Assembly (NCBI RefSeq): GCF_963675165.1 | Contig: NC_087377.1 | Coordinates: 11,332,632-11,396,631 of the forward strand | Direction: 5' to 3' | DNA: 64,000 nt | Source of the DNA: Halichondria panicea | Lineage: Eukaryota > Porifera > Demospongiae > Suberitida > Halichondriidae | Shown: positions 33,168-44,040 of the stretch, piece after piece | How the letters are laid out: each line of letters starts with the position of its first letter | How positions within the stretch are numbered: the stretch's first letter is position 1 | Program-made: the position numbers and the translations under genes | The notes under the pieces: model-generated | The model's input: the letters and a program-made list of their open reading frames with translations, nothing else | Told to the model about the DNA's origin: nothing | Database searches by the model: none

Positions 33168-35970
33168 ATGGATGTTGAACAGAACTGGATACGCCGAGAA
33201 AACATGAAAATTAAGCATGGTGGTATTGATGCGGATGAATCTGGTCCCTCTGATCAGTACAACATTCCGAAGAAGTCAAGCGGGCCATGGCACCAATTTC
33301 TAAAGAGTACGGAAATTCTGAAGGTATGTATATATTAGCGTCATGCATGCATACATGGTCTAGACATATATACATGCATGTATACGACATCCACATACAA
33401 ACACATGCATTGTCAAGATACTCTATTGTTCTGCATGCATGCATGCACACAGGTGGAAAGAGTGCCATTGCAACAGCTGGAAATCCAGGTGTTTTTAACA
33501 AGGAAGCCAGTAAAGCTTATAATAACTTGTCTATATAGCGATGAGAAACAAGCTCTGAGAGAACGTTCTGAAACGAATGAGCGACTTCTCCCATAAAGGT
33601 GTCCTAAAAGAAGCTGAGAAACATTTTGGGAAGATTCAGAAGCTGGTATGTTAATTATATATACGTGTATATACGCATACAGCACATTATAATTATATTT
33701 GAACCACGCAGAGCACCTAATTATAAAACCATACCGTATATATAGCGGGTAATTTGGGGAGCCTATATAATTATATTGTTTGGCGATTGAAGTATTATTG
33801 CCGATTTTTAATTTGACAATCATGAGATCATTATAACTTTGTGCGATAAAATTATACTGGGACTGCGTATCTAGGCAATTTTTAATTTTGTCGACCCTCA
33901 CTTTGATTTGCCAAATCGCCAAATTTACCCCCTATAATTACGCAGTTATAATTATACTCGTCTGGTGCATGCGCATGCAGCTCAGAGAATCATGCGGCCA
34001 AGTTGTTCTGTTATATACAGTAGGTTCTATAGGTGCCCCAGTCCTGTACTGAATGCAGTAAGGTTTTAGGTTCCCCATGCAGCCCCATGCATGTACTCCA
34101 GTATAATTATAAGGTTTTAGGTGCCCCATGCAGTCCAGTTTATGCATACTGCAGTAAGAATTTAGGCGCCCCAATCCAGTACTGCAGTATATATATATAT
34201 AATTATAAGGTTTAGGCCATATCCCAGTCCATACCCCAGTCCATGCATGCAGTACTGCGCAATAAGGTTTTAGGTGCCCCAGTCAAGTACTACAATAAGG
34301 TTTTAGGTGCCCCAGTTCAGCACTGCAATAAGGTTTTAGGTGCCCCAGTTCAGCACTGCAATAAGGTTTTAGGTGCCCCAGTCCAGTACTGCGGTAAGGT
34401 TTTTAGTGCCCCAGTCCTGTATATATAATAGGTTTTAGATGCTCCAGTGTCAGTGACTCTTATTAATATTTACAGTTTGATGAACTTGATGAACTTGGCT
34501 TTCGTGGATTTGGTTTTGCTCTTAGGATGGAGTACACACAAATTGTGGGAACATCAGATGTGTTACAAGCATTCACACCAGAAGTAATAAATTGGCTTCA
34601 TGCTGTTGTCACTGTTGGTGAGTCAGCATGCACTGCATGCATGGCAGGCATGCATCATCATAATTATTATCCTTCCAGTATATAAAATCTCACTGCATGC
34701 TTCCAGTATATAAAATCTCACTGCATGCATGCATGTATAATTATATATAATTATAGTCTATAATTATGTTAATATTGAACCATAATTATTAAATAATTCG
34801 ATGCCTATATATATGTACCCCCTGTCCAAGTATCCCGGGATTCCCACGTAACCATGGTGATTTGCCTTTTGCAGCCAGTCCACCACCTTTCCCTGTTGGC
34901 CTCTTGTCACAATCAAAGCCAAAACGCAGTCACCCCGAGCCACTCAAGTCTTCAGTCAAGCCGAAACGATCTAGGGTCATGTCGGAGATATCATCCGATT
35001 CTGATTCTGATTTGTTCTCTAATGCAAACCATGTACAATCTCATGAAAATATACAATCAATTGAGATTGATTCACAACCAGTGGATAAGAAAGCAAAAAA
35101 AAATCGAAAAAAACCTCACAAAAGCTCTCCAAGCTTCCCAAGCTAAGACAGATACTACCAGCAAAAACCAATCAACTATTGAAATCAGCGACAGTCCTGT
35201 AAAGCCTTGTATGAAAGCATGGATTAAATCACCAATGTTCACGTTACAACAGGAGGACAAAGTCTGCTTGGAGTCGAGTGTAGAGTGGTTGAATGATCGG
35301 ATTATCAATGCCGCACAAATTATGCTGAAATCACAGTGCGACAATAAGTTGAGCGGCTGGCAAAATGTCCTCTTTGAGCAAAGGGCTACCTCATTCAAAA
35401 TCATTGACGAGGGAACACCTTTTGTACAGATCATCCTCGTTGGCAAGTCTCATTGGGTAACAGTTAGTAATGTGTGGTGCGATACCAGTACATTGAAAAT
35501 AGTATGTACAGTGACATCGCTCTGCTACAATTGAACAAATTTGTAGTTTCTGGCGTTGCTCAACAAGGTCTGCTACGTTTTGCTTAATGAACGTGCAAAA
35601 GCAGCTAAATTGTAGTGATTGTGGTGTGTTTGCCATTGCGTATGCCACGGAATTGGTACATAGCACTGATCCACTTTTAGCACATAGAAATGTGGAGTTG
35701 ATGCGTACACACTTGAAGGATGGTTTTATTAAAAGGAACCTAGATTGTTTCCCTCAAACACGTCAAAGGAGAGTACCTGCATCTAACCTCTATCGAAAAA
35801 TTGTTACGGTTGAGTTGTACTGCCATTACAAGCAGCCAAATAATCGAAGTAAACCCATGATTAGATGTGATAGTTGTAAAATGTGGTTCCACAAGAAGTG
35901 TGTGGGTATTAGCCCCGATGAGTCGTTCCAGAAACGCAAATGGTTTTGTTCAAGCCAGTGTACTGATTAG
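33168..35970 (+). CDS. KDZ-associated Ulp1-like cysteine protease with PHD finger
   Basis: Likely exons: 33168-33323 (start MDVEQNWIRR), a damaged exon about 33453-33644, 34476-34617 (FDELDELGFRGFGFALRM), and 34868-35970. The last part holds a lysine-rich linker, then a Ulp1-type core: WLNDRIINAAQ, GKSHWVTVSN (catalytic His), and NCSDCGVFAIAYA (catalytic Cys). A C-terminal PHD finger follows (MIRCDSCKMWFHKKCV ... WFCSSQC). Frame breaks: an A run at 35092-35100, and a stretch about 35490-35590 where the frame changes twice. Ulp1-family proteases remove ubiquitin-like tags and are common passengers in KDZ and other eukaryotic transposons. An upstream open stretch at about 32895-33050 (GFTCDYFYGGCKMCPFLHFN) may be an earlier exon. 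Probably inactive as read. Confidence 0.65.
33741..33936. mobile_element. MITE with TATAGCGGGTAATTTGG ends inside KDZ intron
   Basis: TATAGCGGGTAATTTGG at the left and CCAAATTTACCCCCTATA at the right, 196 bp apart. Same end type as 2648-2852. Nested in an intron of the Ulp1-PHD gene. Confidence 0.55.
34025..34445 (+). repeat. Minisatellite, ~33-bp unit
   Basis: About a dozen units of the form AGGTTTTAGGTGCCCCAGT followed by CCAGTACTGCAATA; the most regular are 34260-34400. The unit length is a multiple of three, so one frame reads NKVLGAP repeatedly, but it lies between two good splice sites and is most likely intronic. Confidence 0.7.
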
Positions 35971-36443
35971 TATGTACTGTTATAGTGATGTTGACACTGT
36001 ATGGTACTGCATGCATGAATATTATTATGCTACATCTATTAGAAATAATTATATGCCATGAATGTGAAGTCATAATTATTGTGATTAAATGGTTACTTGA
36101 TAGCTACTAATATGCACATGCATGACATGGAATAATTAAGAGACACAAAGTACAGCATAATCAGCTGCAAGCATTTAACAGCATTATTGCATGGCAGTAT
36201 ACTATAATATAGGTCCAAACTATCGCATCATAAAACTATAATAATTATACAGTGTGTATTTTTTATAATTACACATAATTATGTATAATAATTAAAGAAC
36301 GTTGATCACTTCATTGAAGAATGCAAACTATTGTATAATTATGTGCATTCATACCAAACATTCTGACAACAGCATATTATTTACAAGTGACGTGCATGTG
36401 ATCATGAAGTGGAACAACCATGCAACGATTGCATAGAAATAAT

Positions 36444-39400
36444 CTAATCATCTACATCAATGTCTGAACGATCATTCTCTGAGTCCGAACGATCATCCTC
36501 TGAGTCCGAACTATCATTCTCTGAGTCTGAATTAACACTTTCAGAGTTTTCGAGAATATTAGAAAAAAGTAAGGTCACTCTGGAACAGTTATGTTCAACT
36601 TCAACCAAACATTTCTTCAAAAGACACACACAGCCTACTTTAAAAGCATCTGTACCACTTGTTTCAAGAATGAGAGCTGTGATGCATGAAGCCTTTTCTT
36701 GCCAGTAGCTAATGACATTCGTCATGTCGATTTTCAGGAGACACTGCTCTTTGTTGCATCGTTCTTTCAACAAGTATGCTTCGATGATATCACGTTTTAC
36801 ACACTGTGGCATATGTGTAGATACAAGGGCTCCATCAAATCTTTGCTGCCACACAGTGCTGTCTGGAGAAAGAACTTGTGAGATGTTTGGCTTTGAGTAT
36901 GATGGGTCCAATTGTAGAGAAATGTGGTGGTGTTCAGAGAGAATCTTATTGGCCTTTTTCGTTTCTTTGGAAATTCCTTTGCAAAGTCTTTTAGCAATCT
37001 TTTAACCATCTACGTGTATGTGAAATCACATTGTATATATGTACATGCAGGTCATGGGGGACACTATAATTATACCTGCATACTTTGCTTTTGTTTTCAC
37101 AAGAAACTGTCTTCGACAAACAGTAGACCAAAGTGAGAGCTGCAATTGGTGCTGCTTCTCTTTCAAGTCGATTGATCTTGCTGCAATGTACTGGGGGTCA
37201 CTGGTATCCCAGCGAGCAGCTATCCCGTGCTTTTTTTCAAATTCCTCTAGTTGTTTCTTGAGTCTATAGTTTTGTAAAGGTACATAAAATAGACATGCTT
37301 GCAAGCCACCTTATATATTGCAGTGTTGACAGATCTTCTGTACACAAAGTGTGCAGCAGCTGAACATAGGTGATCTTCCAGTCAGCTTGTCCGGAATTCG
37401 CCACAACACAGGAAGAGATAAGAACTCTATCCTCTTCAACCCACTGTTTCACATTGTCCTCAGTGACAGTTTCTATATACATAAGAATAATTAATACACC
37501 TGACATTAATAATTTTATGGGTCCCAGGCCGAGTTTTTGTATAATTTGTTTGCCGTTCCAATAATTATAACTTGGCAGGAAGACCAAGGCTATATACGCG
37601 TAAGTACCTGGTAAAGAGGATGTGAGTTCCTCATAAGAACTTTGCGCAGCAAGTTTAAGCCCTTCTGCCTTTTTCCAGCGGTTAGCCAGCAAAGTCCCTG
37701 CATAAACGTACATCAATTATTATGATTTATATAATACTTTCTAACCTAATTTTTGCTTCGTTCTAGATCCATAAAACAACAATGCGTGAGTGAGTACATC
37801 AATCCGGTGAGATGGTCGCATTTCCTTCGTCATTCGAGAGAACCGTCGCAGGTATGACCACAAACGTTCCATTACCTCACCATCTGAGAGCCCTAACTCT
37901 ATTCGTCGAGTAGGTCCATAAGCCGCCTAGTAAGTAATGAATACACACACCATAACACAAGGGTTGAAATGTTCACGTTACCTGGCACTGTGCATTGTGA
38001 CCAAATGCATGAAACGATGGAATTGACAGGTCAATTTTCTCTAAGACTTCAGAACACTCTGATTTCTAAATACCATAATAAATGGATATATGTACCTCCA
38101 TAATTGATCCTGTACAACTCACCAATAAGTTTTTATGGAGCTTGCAAGCAATATCATACATGATATTAAGTTTCTGAGTGGGATAATTCTGAACCATTTC
38201 TAGCAGCAACCACTTTGCATATGACAACCTGAAAATTGACTTTAAATAGAGCTGCATGAAAAATACAGTTCAGGTACATTCACCTTTCACCATGCTTCAA
38301 ATTGATAAACATGAGGGGAAATTCATGTCTACAGGCAGATCCAAACACAGCTGTCTCATCGAGGGCACAGTATCTATTTGCAGATCTCAATGCACTTCCA
38401 GCAAGGAAATCATTACAAGTCTGTGTGTGATACAGTAACTGGCATTTATTAATGATAAACATACTCTGTGCAATGTAGTTCCCTAATCTCGGAAGAATTT
38501 GACACATACTCATCAACACTGCTTTGATCTTTAAAAAATAGAGAGTCATGAAGTGGAGGCCTGTGGCTCTTCCCAGCAGACTTTTTTCGGGGTAGACCAA
38601 ACAAAGCATCCATTGAAATGAAAAGGCTTCCGTCATTCTAAGGAAAGGTGATCAGAAATACAAGTACTTTCAACTTACCTTTGGACAAGCTGGACAGATG
38701 TTGCCACTGTCAAGCTTTGGGCTCATGAAACTCATATGCCGGAGTTCCATTTTCAAATACCTATATACTGACATACAGTCAGTATGTCATAGAAAGGTAA
38801 TGTGACCATGTATATCATAATGTAACATAATTATAGCAATGTTTCGTATGAACTCTACCTAATTCATATTCTACAGCTTAGAATAATTATACTAACATAC
38901 ATTCTATTGCGCATACGATTAATGCTCTAAATACAAAAAATATGAGAATTTTCCGAAAATAACCCGCTATCTATACAGCATATATACACTGTAAAATGAA
39001 AAAAGTGCAGCCACCACACTTCATTTTTTACAGTGTAGCTGTTAATAAAAAGCACCTGTATTCTTCAAAAGCGTCGATCATTGAAGCATAAATGTCTCTT
39101 CTCTAACAGAAACAAAAACAGTGTAATGAAAGTATCACATCAAATCATACCACACACCTTGTTCACTAAATGTGGGCAATTAAAGTATAATGACCTGCAA
39201 AAGTCACCAAGTGCTACTTGACATTCCAGAAGAAGCGACTCGGCCCAGTCTAGTAGCTCAAAAGTGAATGCTGTTTCTGGGAATCTTGGGCTTGCTGGCC
39301 ATAGACGAGCTCGTATCATTGTTTCACATACAGTCTCACATTCACAACACCATAACTGGATTCTGTGCTCACTCCCTGCATTGTAATTACTAGTAACTGG

Positions 39401-40041
39401 ATGAATGGCACTGGTATAATTAACCTTTTGTGTCAATACAGCAAATAGGTACTGCCTTCTTTGTGGAACATTGGTGATTAGGAGAGACATCAATACACCG
39501 TCCCTCGATAGTTACTGGCTTGTACATTTCATCCTGTAAAAGTAACCAGGCTCAACATAACAATTAAATCAATCCTTACCTCCCAGATTTCAGCACAGTG
39601 AAAAATGTTGCGCATCAAATGAGAATCTCCGAGACAAGCCTCACAATAGTATATTGTAGGCCCACAATCAACACATCTGTACTGCATGTGCACAGTTAGC
39701 GCACACACTGCAAGACTGGCCAGGTGGAAGAATAGAACTTTCAACAGCAGCCTTTAAGAGACGCTCTTTAATTTTCCCCCACGATTCAGCATTAGCAATT
39801 TGTCATGCAAACTTCGTGCACCCTGGTTCTCCACGTCTTCATTCTGATCAAGAGTGCTGGTGTCAATCCGGATGGAATTGGCTTCATGATCAGTGCTTGT
39901 TTTCACTGTTGTTTCAGTCTCATGATTGGCCTTCGGCAGACCCCTGGGAGTAACAGACCTTCTCACAGCTGAACCTGTTTGCCTTTGAGTTATTTGCAGC
40001 TTTGGAAGTTTTATCTTCATTCTCCAAGCCATAATGACCAA
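36444..40041 (-). CDS. KDZ transposase
   Basis: Multi-exon gene on minus. In order: basic N-terminus (MVIMAWRMKIKLPKL) from 40041; cysteine-rich region (YRCVDCGPTIYYCEACLGDSH); IQLWCCECETVCETMIRARL and LWPASPRFPETAFTFELLDW; GNICPACPK; GSLFISMDALFGLPRKK; catalytic exon 38420-38284 with CALDETAVFGSACRHEFPLM; exon 38228-38123 with LNIMYDIACKLHKNLL; SFHAFGHNAQCQ; GLSDGEVMERLWSYLRRFSR; C-terminal helices; and a tail of Ser-Asp/Glu repeats (DSENDSSDSEDD) to the stop at 36444. These motifs and their order are those of KDZ transposases. Frame breaks lie near 39765 (G5A4 run) and near 39690, so the copy may be dead unless these are read errors. Catalytic first Asp and the C-R-H motif are present. Confidence 0.75.
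38987..39035. mobile_element. 49-bp CACTGTAAAA hairpin in KDZ intron
   Basis: CACTGTAAAATGAAAAAAGTG pairs with CACTTCATTTTTTACAGTG. Smallest member of the family at 8871-8954 and 26671-26795. Confidence 0.55.
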
Positions 40042-40137
40042 CTCAGCCTAGTTCAGATATCTGGATCCTGTCACCTGTCACCTGTAGGGTGGTGGTAGGG
40101 CTAGCTCAGCCGATTTTTCTCTAATGAAACGCTATGT

Positions 40138-40219
40138 AGAAACCTAAACCCAGTACTGCAGTGATTAGGTTCTTCCGGTATTCCAGTAAGCCACTGGGAA
40201 AAGGTTTTCGAACTGGGTG
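40138..40219. repeat. KDZ right terminal inverted repeat
   Basis: Reverse complement of 32638-32718, followed by the target duplication GCTATTT at 40220-40226. Confidence 0.85.
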
Positions 40220-40226
40220 GCTATTT

Positions 40227-40789
40227 ACAAATGTATCTAGATTTGAGATGGCCTGATATGAATATCATTATAGAGTCTACAAACATTAATTATTACTAAT
40301 TATAATAATTGTCATTGCAAGTCATTAGAACTCTTGTTATATGGATTTGTACTGTGTGTAAATGCATTTTGTGCAATTAAGAAAAATTTGTTTTTGGGAC
40401 TTATCCCACCCTCCCACCATTTTATACTAGTTGTGGGAAGAAAACCGTAATAAATAGGGAAAACTTGACCAATCAGAACATTTTGACATCATGCATTGGG
40501 CAACAAGGCAGGCGCCCTCGTGCAACATGCCATAATTATTATTATTGCACTGGATGACATAATGCCCTCCAGTTTAATATAAAATTTATGCACTTGTGCT
40601 GCGCTGGGCAATAACTAATACTAAAACAGCCTATATACACTCCAGATCTATACATGTTTGTAACTGCATATACTAATCGAACATTCGAATCAATGAGTGC
40701 AGTATGTTATTAAAAATTCCCTCCCTGTTAAGTGTATAGATCTAAAATAGATTAAAAGTGACAAAGGAAACGTAATCAAGCAATATTTG
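40227..40789. other. Flank of KDZ insertion, no gene seen
   Basis: AT-rich sequence continuing the minus-strand upstream region of receptor F beyond the transposon. I see no convincing signal-peptide exon here, though one would be expected somewhere upstream of 32336. Confidence 0.4.
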
Positions 40790-41510
40790 TACCTGGACCA
40801 TGCATGATTTGAAGCTTCATTATTTCATTATGGATGCCGATGGTGAAAGAGGTGGATGATGTTGAAGTCCCGAAATCTAAATGACACAAAAATAATCTCA
40901 TTGAGCTGAAACGAATAATTACAGGCATACTAATCATCACTGTCCATTCAGTGTAAGTGGTGTAGCAGTCACTGCATGGAATTTCTCTCCAGCTAATGAT
41001 CATTATAGAGATCGATGTGTTTGTTGTACCAAGTTGATAGTGTAGCCAGTGATACATATACATGACATCTCTGGTAGGCCCTGATAAATTATGCTCGGAA
41101 TACTTTTAGCATAATAGGTGTATAATGGGCATCAATGTCCATTTTTGGTAAAGATCATTAAATTGCATAACGACGTTTTCATGGCAAAACATGCTGAAGT
41201 TGGATCAGTTCAAGTCAGCAAGATAACGTTAACTGGAATCATGATTATCTTGCATGTGTGCTGTGTTTATGTCTATACGTCTTAATTTTACTATGTCGCA
41301 TTTTTGGACTTTTTATGAAGATTTTTTATGTGAATAATCGGATTTTTTAAGAATAATAGGCACATTTTTTCAAGAATTAAAGAATAGAATAATGGGTTAA
41401 AAAAAGCATAATTTATCAGGGCCTAATCTCTGGTGACTGTGGTGAGTCCCACTCTATGGAACGGGACATGGTCTAGATTGCTGGTTTGCAGATTAGCTAT
41501 ATCGGTGCAC
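40790..41510 (-). pseudogene. Fossil of a receptor F-like gene
   Basis: On minus, about 41510-41440 reads IANLQTSNLDHVPFHRVGL, matching the FN3 exon of receptors F and G (MANLRTNRLCPVLEW). After an inserted element comes a trace of YTINL...THRSL, and at 40875-40790 FGTSTSSTSFTIGIHNEIMK, matching LGTPALSTSFIIQNEALK of receptor F. Several stops and lost splice sites: not functional. Confidence 0.65.
41076..41425. mobile_element. 350-bp MITE, GGCCCTGATAAATTATGC ends, 9-bp target duplication
   Basis: Inverted ends AGGCCCTGATAAATTATGC. ATCTCTGGT is duplicated at 41067-41075 and 41426-41434. It splits the fossil FN3 exon, so it arrived after or during decay. A related end (GGCCCTGATATATTATGC) lies near 57452. 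Confidence 0.65.
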
Positions 41511-41929
41511 ACACCAACTGCATTCATTATACCTCACCGGAAGTTCATTTTTTGTTATTGATTTCTCGAACCATGCATGCATAATACCTCTGAAGATGCT
41601 TACACATGCAATACTGCATGGTATGTGGAACAAGCACTTTAATTCAACACTAGCATGCACTGTTCCTTGTAAGGCAGTTTTCTTAACTTGTAATGATGTT
41701 GTATTGCATGTATCTTAGTTCCAGCTACAATGATTATCGTACAAGAATTTATGCTGTCAAAGCTACATAACATAAAGCTGCTTTTACACATAAATTATTA
41801 TACAATTATCATGATGAACATTTTTGCAATTAATTTTTGCTATAGGCAACTCTGTATATATAGGGTATAATTAAATGACAATAATTAAATACACCCAGAA
41901 CTTCTGAGAATCATCTTGTCAATTGTAGC

Positions 41930-42127
41930 TATTTGCTCTGACCTGCCTCAAAATGGTGTCTTGGAATATATCATATAGGTGAAGATGCGTTTAATGCTAT
42001 ACTATAGACCGAACAGAACTGTTGCAACATATACACATGTCCCAGTGGATACAGACTGGATGGAAATGCCACAGGATTTGTGACACTGGAAACTGGTCAG
42101 ACAGAGCACCCATATGCATGTACAAGT
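41930..42127 (+). pseudogene. Fossil Sushi exon
   Basis: Plus-strand reading in shifting frames: AICSDLPQNGVLEYI, then ATYTCPSGYRLDGNATGFV. The spacing of cysteine, proline, NG and Y-x-C-x-x-G-Y is that of a Sushi/CCP module, but frameshifts and a stop break it. A possible tail of the same module (DNPNIGRARNLYAC) is near 42257. Confidence 0.5.
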
Positions 42128-42497
42128 GAGTTTATTAATACTCAATGATTAACAAATGCCTGCTTCGACAAATAACTCAACCAGTGACCGTGTCTATGTT
42201 CATGCTGCTGTGACCCACATGCACCAGTGCATGTCTCTCCTCTTTATTTCGACTGTGGATAACCCGAATATTGGGCGGGCGCGGAACCTGTATGCATGTT
42301 GAGTATACATCCACGATTGTATTATAATAACATTTATATAATTATGTTAATTAATTTGGCCTGACCAACCGGAACGGTATATACGATTCCGCTGGCCCTA
42401 GCGCTTCATGATTATGGAGGGGTATTGGGCAAGGCTCCATAATTGATCCCTGCATCCATCTCTTCTGTAATAATCCACGTGTCAGACTGAGAGAGAG

Positions 42498-43309
42498 CAG
42501 TGGCGTGTACAATGGGGGGCTTTGGGGGCTTGAGCACCCCCCTGTCCTCCCAGACAACCATGAAACTAATTGTATCACTCAGTAGCTAGCTAGCTAACTG
42601 TGCAGCTCTATCTCATTGACACAACGATTACAAGTAATGACCACGCCCAATTGAGCATGTGCAATCTGTATTGCCATTCCAATGTTGTTATGTAATGCTA
42701 ATTGCATGCATATAATAGATCCTCTGCACTATCCCAGTCACCTCTTGCTCCACTGAGAGATACTGAGAAGCAATGACTAACACTAGAATGACTGGACATC
42801 CCCATTGTGATTGACCAGTTTGCTAGGATGTACCCCAGAAGAATAGTGCATGGAGATCCTACAAGATGACTGACTCATAATTATGTCTTATTATCACGCT
42901 ATGCATGCATTAGATCCCATTTGAGTGTATTTAGCAGGGAACTATGAGCTATAGTACCGGTACTATAGATTACTCTGGGCTACAAACTACAACATTATAC
43001 ATTATATTGTCATTTACAAGAAGATACACAGAAAAATTATTGTAGCTAGATGCTTTGTCTAGTAACATAGTAACAGAACTAGAATGGAAGAGAGAAGCTC
43101 TAGAGGAGAATAGTAGGAGCCGCTCTTTTCTTGGGCAGTGTGCTGTACTTTTTTGCTGCAAGGCTGCATGGGGGAGGAGCTGTATGTATGAAAGATACGC
43201 CGCAATAAATGCAGGGGCGTAAAATCGCGCGCGCTATGCGCGCGGCTCCATTTTTTTTTCTGTACTTTTGAGCAGCACCCTCCTGCTTCAATCTCTAGAA
43301 ACGCCCCTG
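42498..43309. mobile_element. hAT-like non-autonomous transposon, ~0.8 kb
   Basis: Left end CAGTGGCGTGTACAATGGGG and right end ACGCCCCTG are inverted at the tips, with GAGAGAGC repeated on both sides (42491-42498, 43310-43317). CAGTGGCG-type ends and an 8-bp duplication are typical of hAT elements. It carries a GCGCGCGC patch near 43229 and no intact transposase. Confidence 0.6.
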
Positions 43310-43556
43310 GAGAGAGCAGGATTTCGCGTGCGCATGCGCAAATCTAGATCGTGTCCCACACATTGTCTTGTACATGCATTTTAGAATGTGATTTATTAAC
43401 CTCTCTATATAGTTAATAGTGGTACTGTCAGGTTTTTGGCACACTCTCACTCCAATTGAATGTAGATTACTATTATACCCAAAATGGTAGAGGCTCTACT
43501 GTATAAGTGCATAATTTGCCAAGTGTCCTGAGCAATAATATTCAAGTGATTTTGTA

Positions 43557-43730
43557 GTCTTTTGCTCTGACCTGCTTCAAATTGATAATGGTGGCTTCAT
43601 TGCCTTTCCATATTAGATCGAATGGAACTGTTGCATCGTATACACATGTGATGATGGATTCAAGAATAATTATATGTAACACTGCATGGATATTGGACGG
43701 GCACGGAACCTGTGTGCATATAATAGGTAA
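43557..43730 (+). pseudogene. Second fossil Sushi exon
   Basis: LLCSDLLQIDNGGFIAF, then RSNGTVASYTCDDGFKNNYM, then a stop and GRARNL, in the order of a Sushi module. Close relative of the fossil at 41930-42127; together they suggest a lost receptor upstream of the kinase remnant. Confidence 0.5.
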
Positions 43731-44040
43731 GAAAGTAAGTCCTGAGTACATGTTACGATGTATGTATGCATGTATTATTGTATATGCATGCACGGACGGT
43801 ATAATTATACTGAGTTTATGTATAAATTACAGTGTCAATAATTATGGTAGCCTCGTACTAAATTAAAAGTGGGGTAGGGAGACAATAAAGTGACATTGTA
43901 TAATTATATGCCATGGCAATGAAATACAGTTGGGCATCAATTTTCGGTTTTCCAAAGGTTCCTATAAAACTGTATACTGTAGGGAAAAATAATTATTGGC
44001 ATATAGTTACCTGATCATTTCCCCACATGTTTAGCAATAG

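Larger units (their letters stand above)
32638..40219. mobile_element. KDZ-superfamily DNA transposon, 7.58 kb, full length
   Basis: Terminal inverted repeats of about 80 bases begin CACCCAGTTCGGAAACC and end GGTTTTCGAACTGGGTG. GCTATTT is duplicated on both sides (32631-32637, 40220-40226; 8 bases if a shared G is counted). The minus strand encodes a KDZ (Kyakuja-Dileera-Zisupton) transposase with D-E-T ... C-R-H, YDIAC and GLSDGE motifs. The plus strand encodes a Ulp1-type protease with a PHD finger. Near-identical ends indicate recent insertion, though both genes carry frame breaks. It landed upstream of receptor F. Confidence 0.85.

Noticed and set aside
33211-33922. Several overlapping minus-strand frames inside the KDZ element
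   Set aside because: They overlap the plus-strand Ulp1-PHD exons and a MITE and show no recognisable domain.
34025-34445. Possible CRISPR-like array
   Set aside because: Units are head-to-tail minisatellite repeats without distinct spacers, in a eukaryotic transposon intron.
36460-36708. Plus-strand Ser/Glu-repeat open frame
   Set aside because: It is the antisense reading of the acidic tail of the KDZ transposase, which has family support on minus.
42351-42578. Minus-strand 75-codon frame
   Set aside because: Crosses the left end of the hAT-like element; no motif and no conservation visible.
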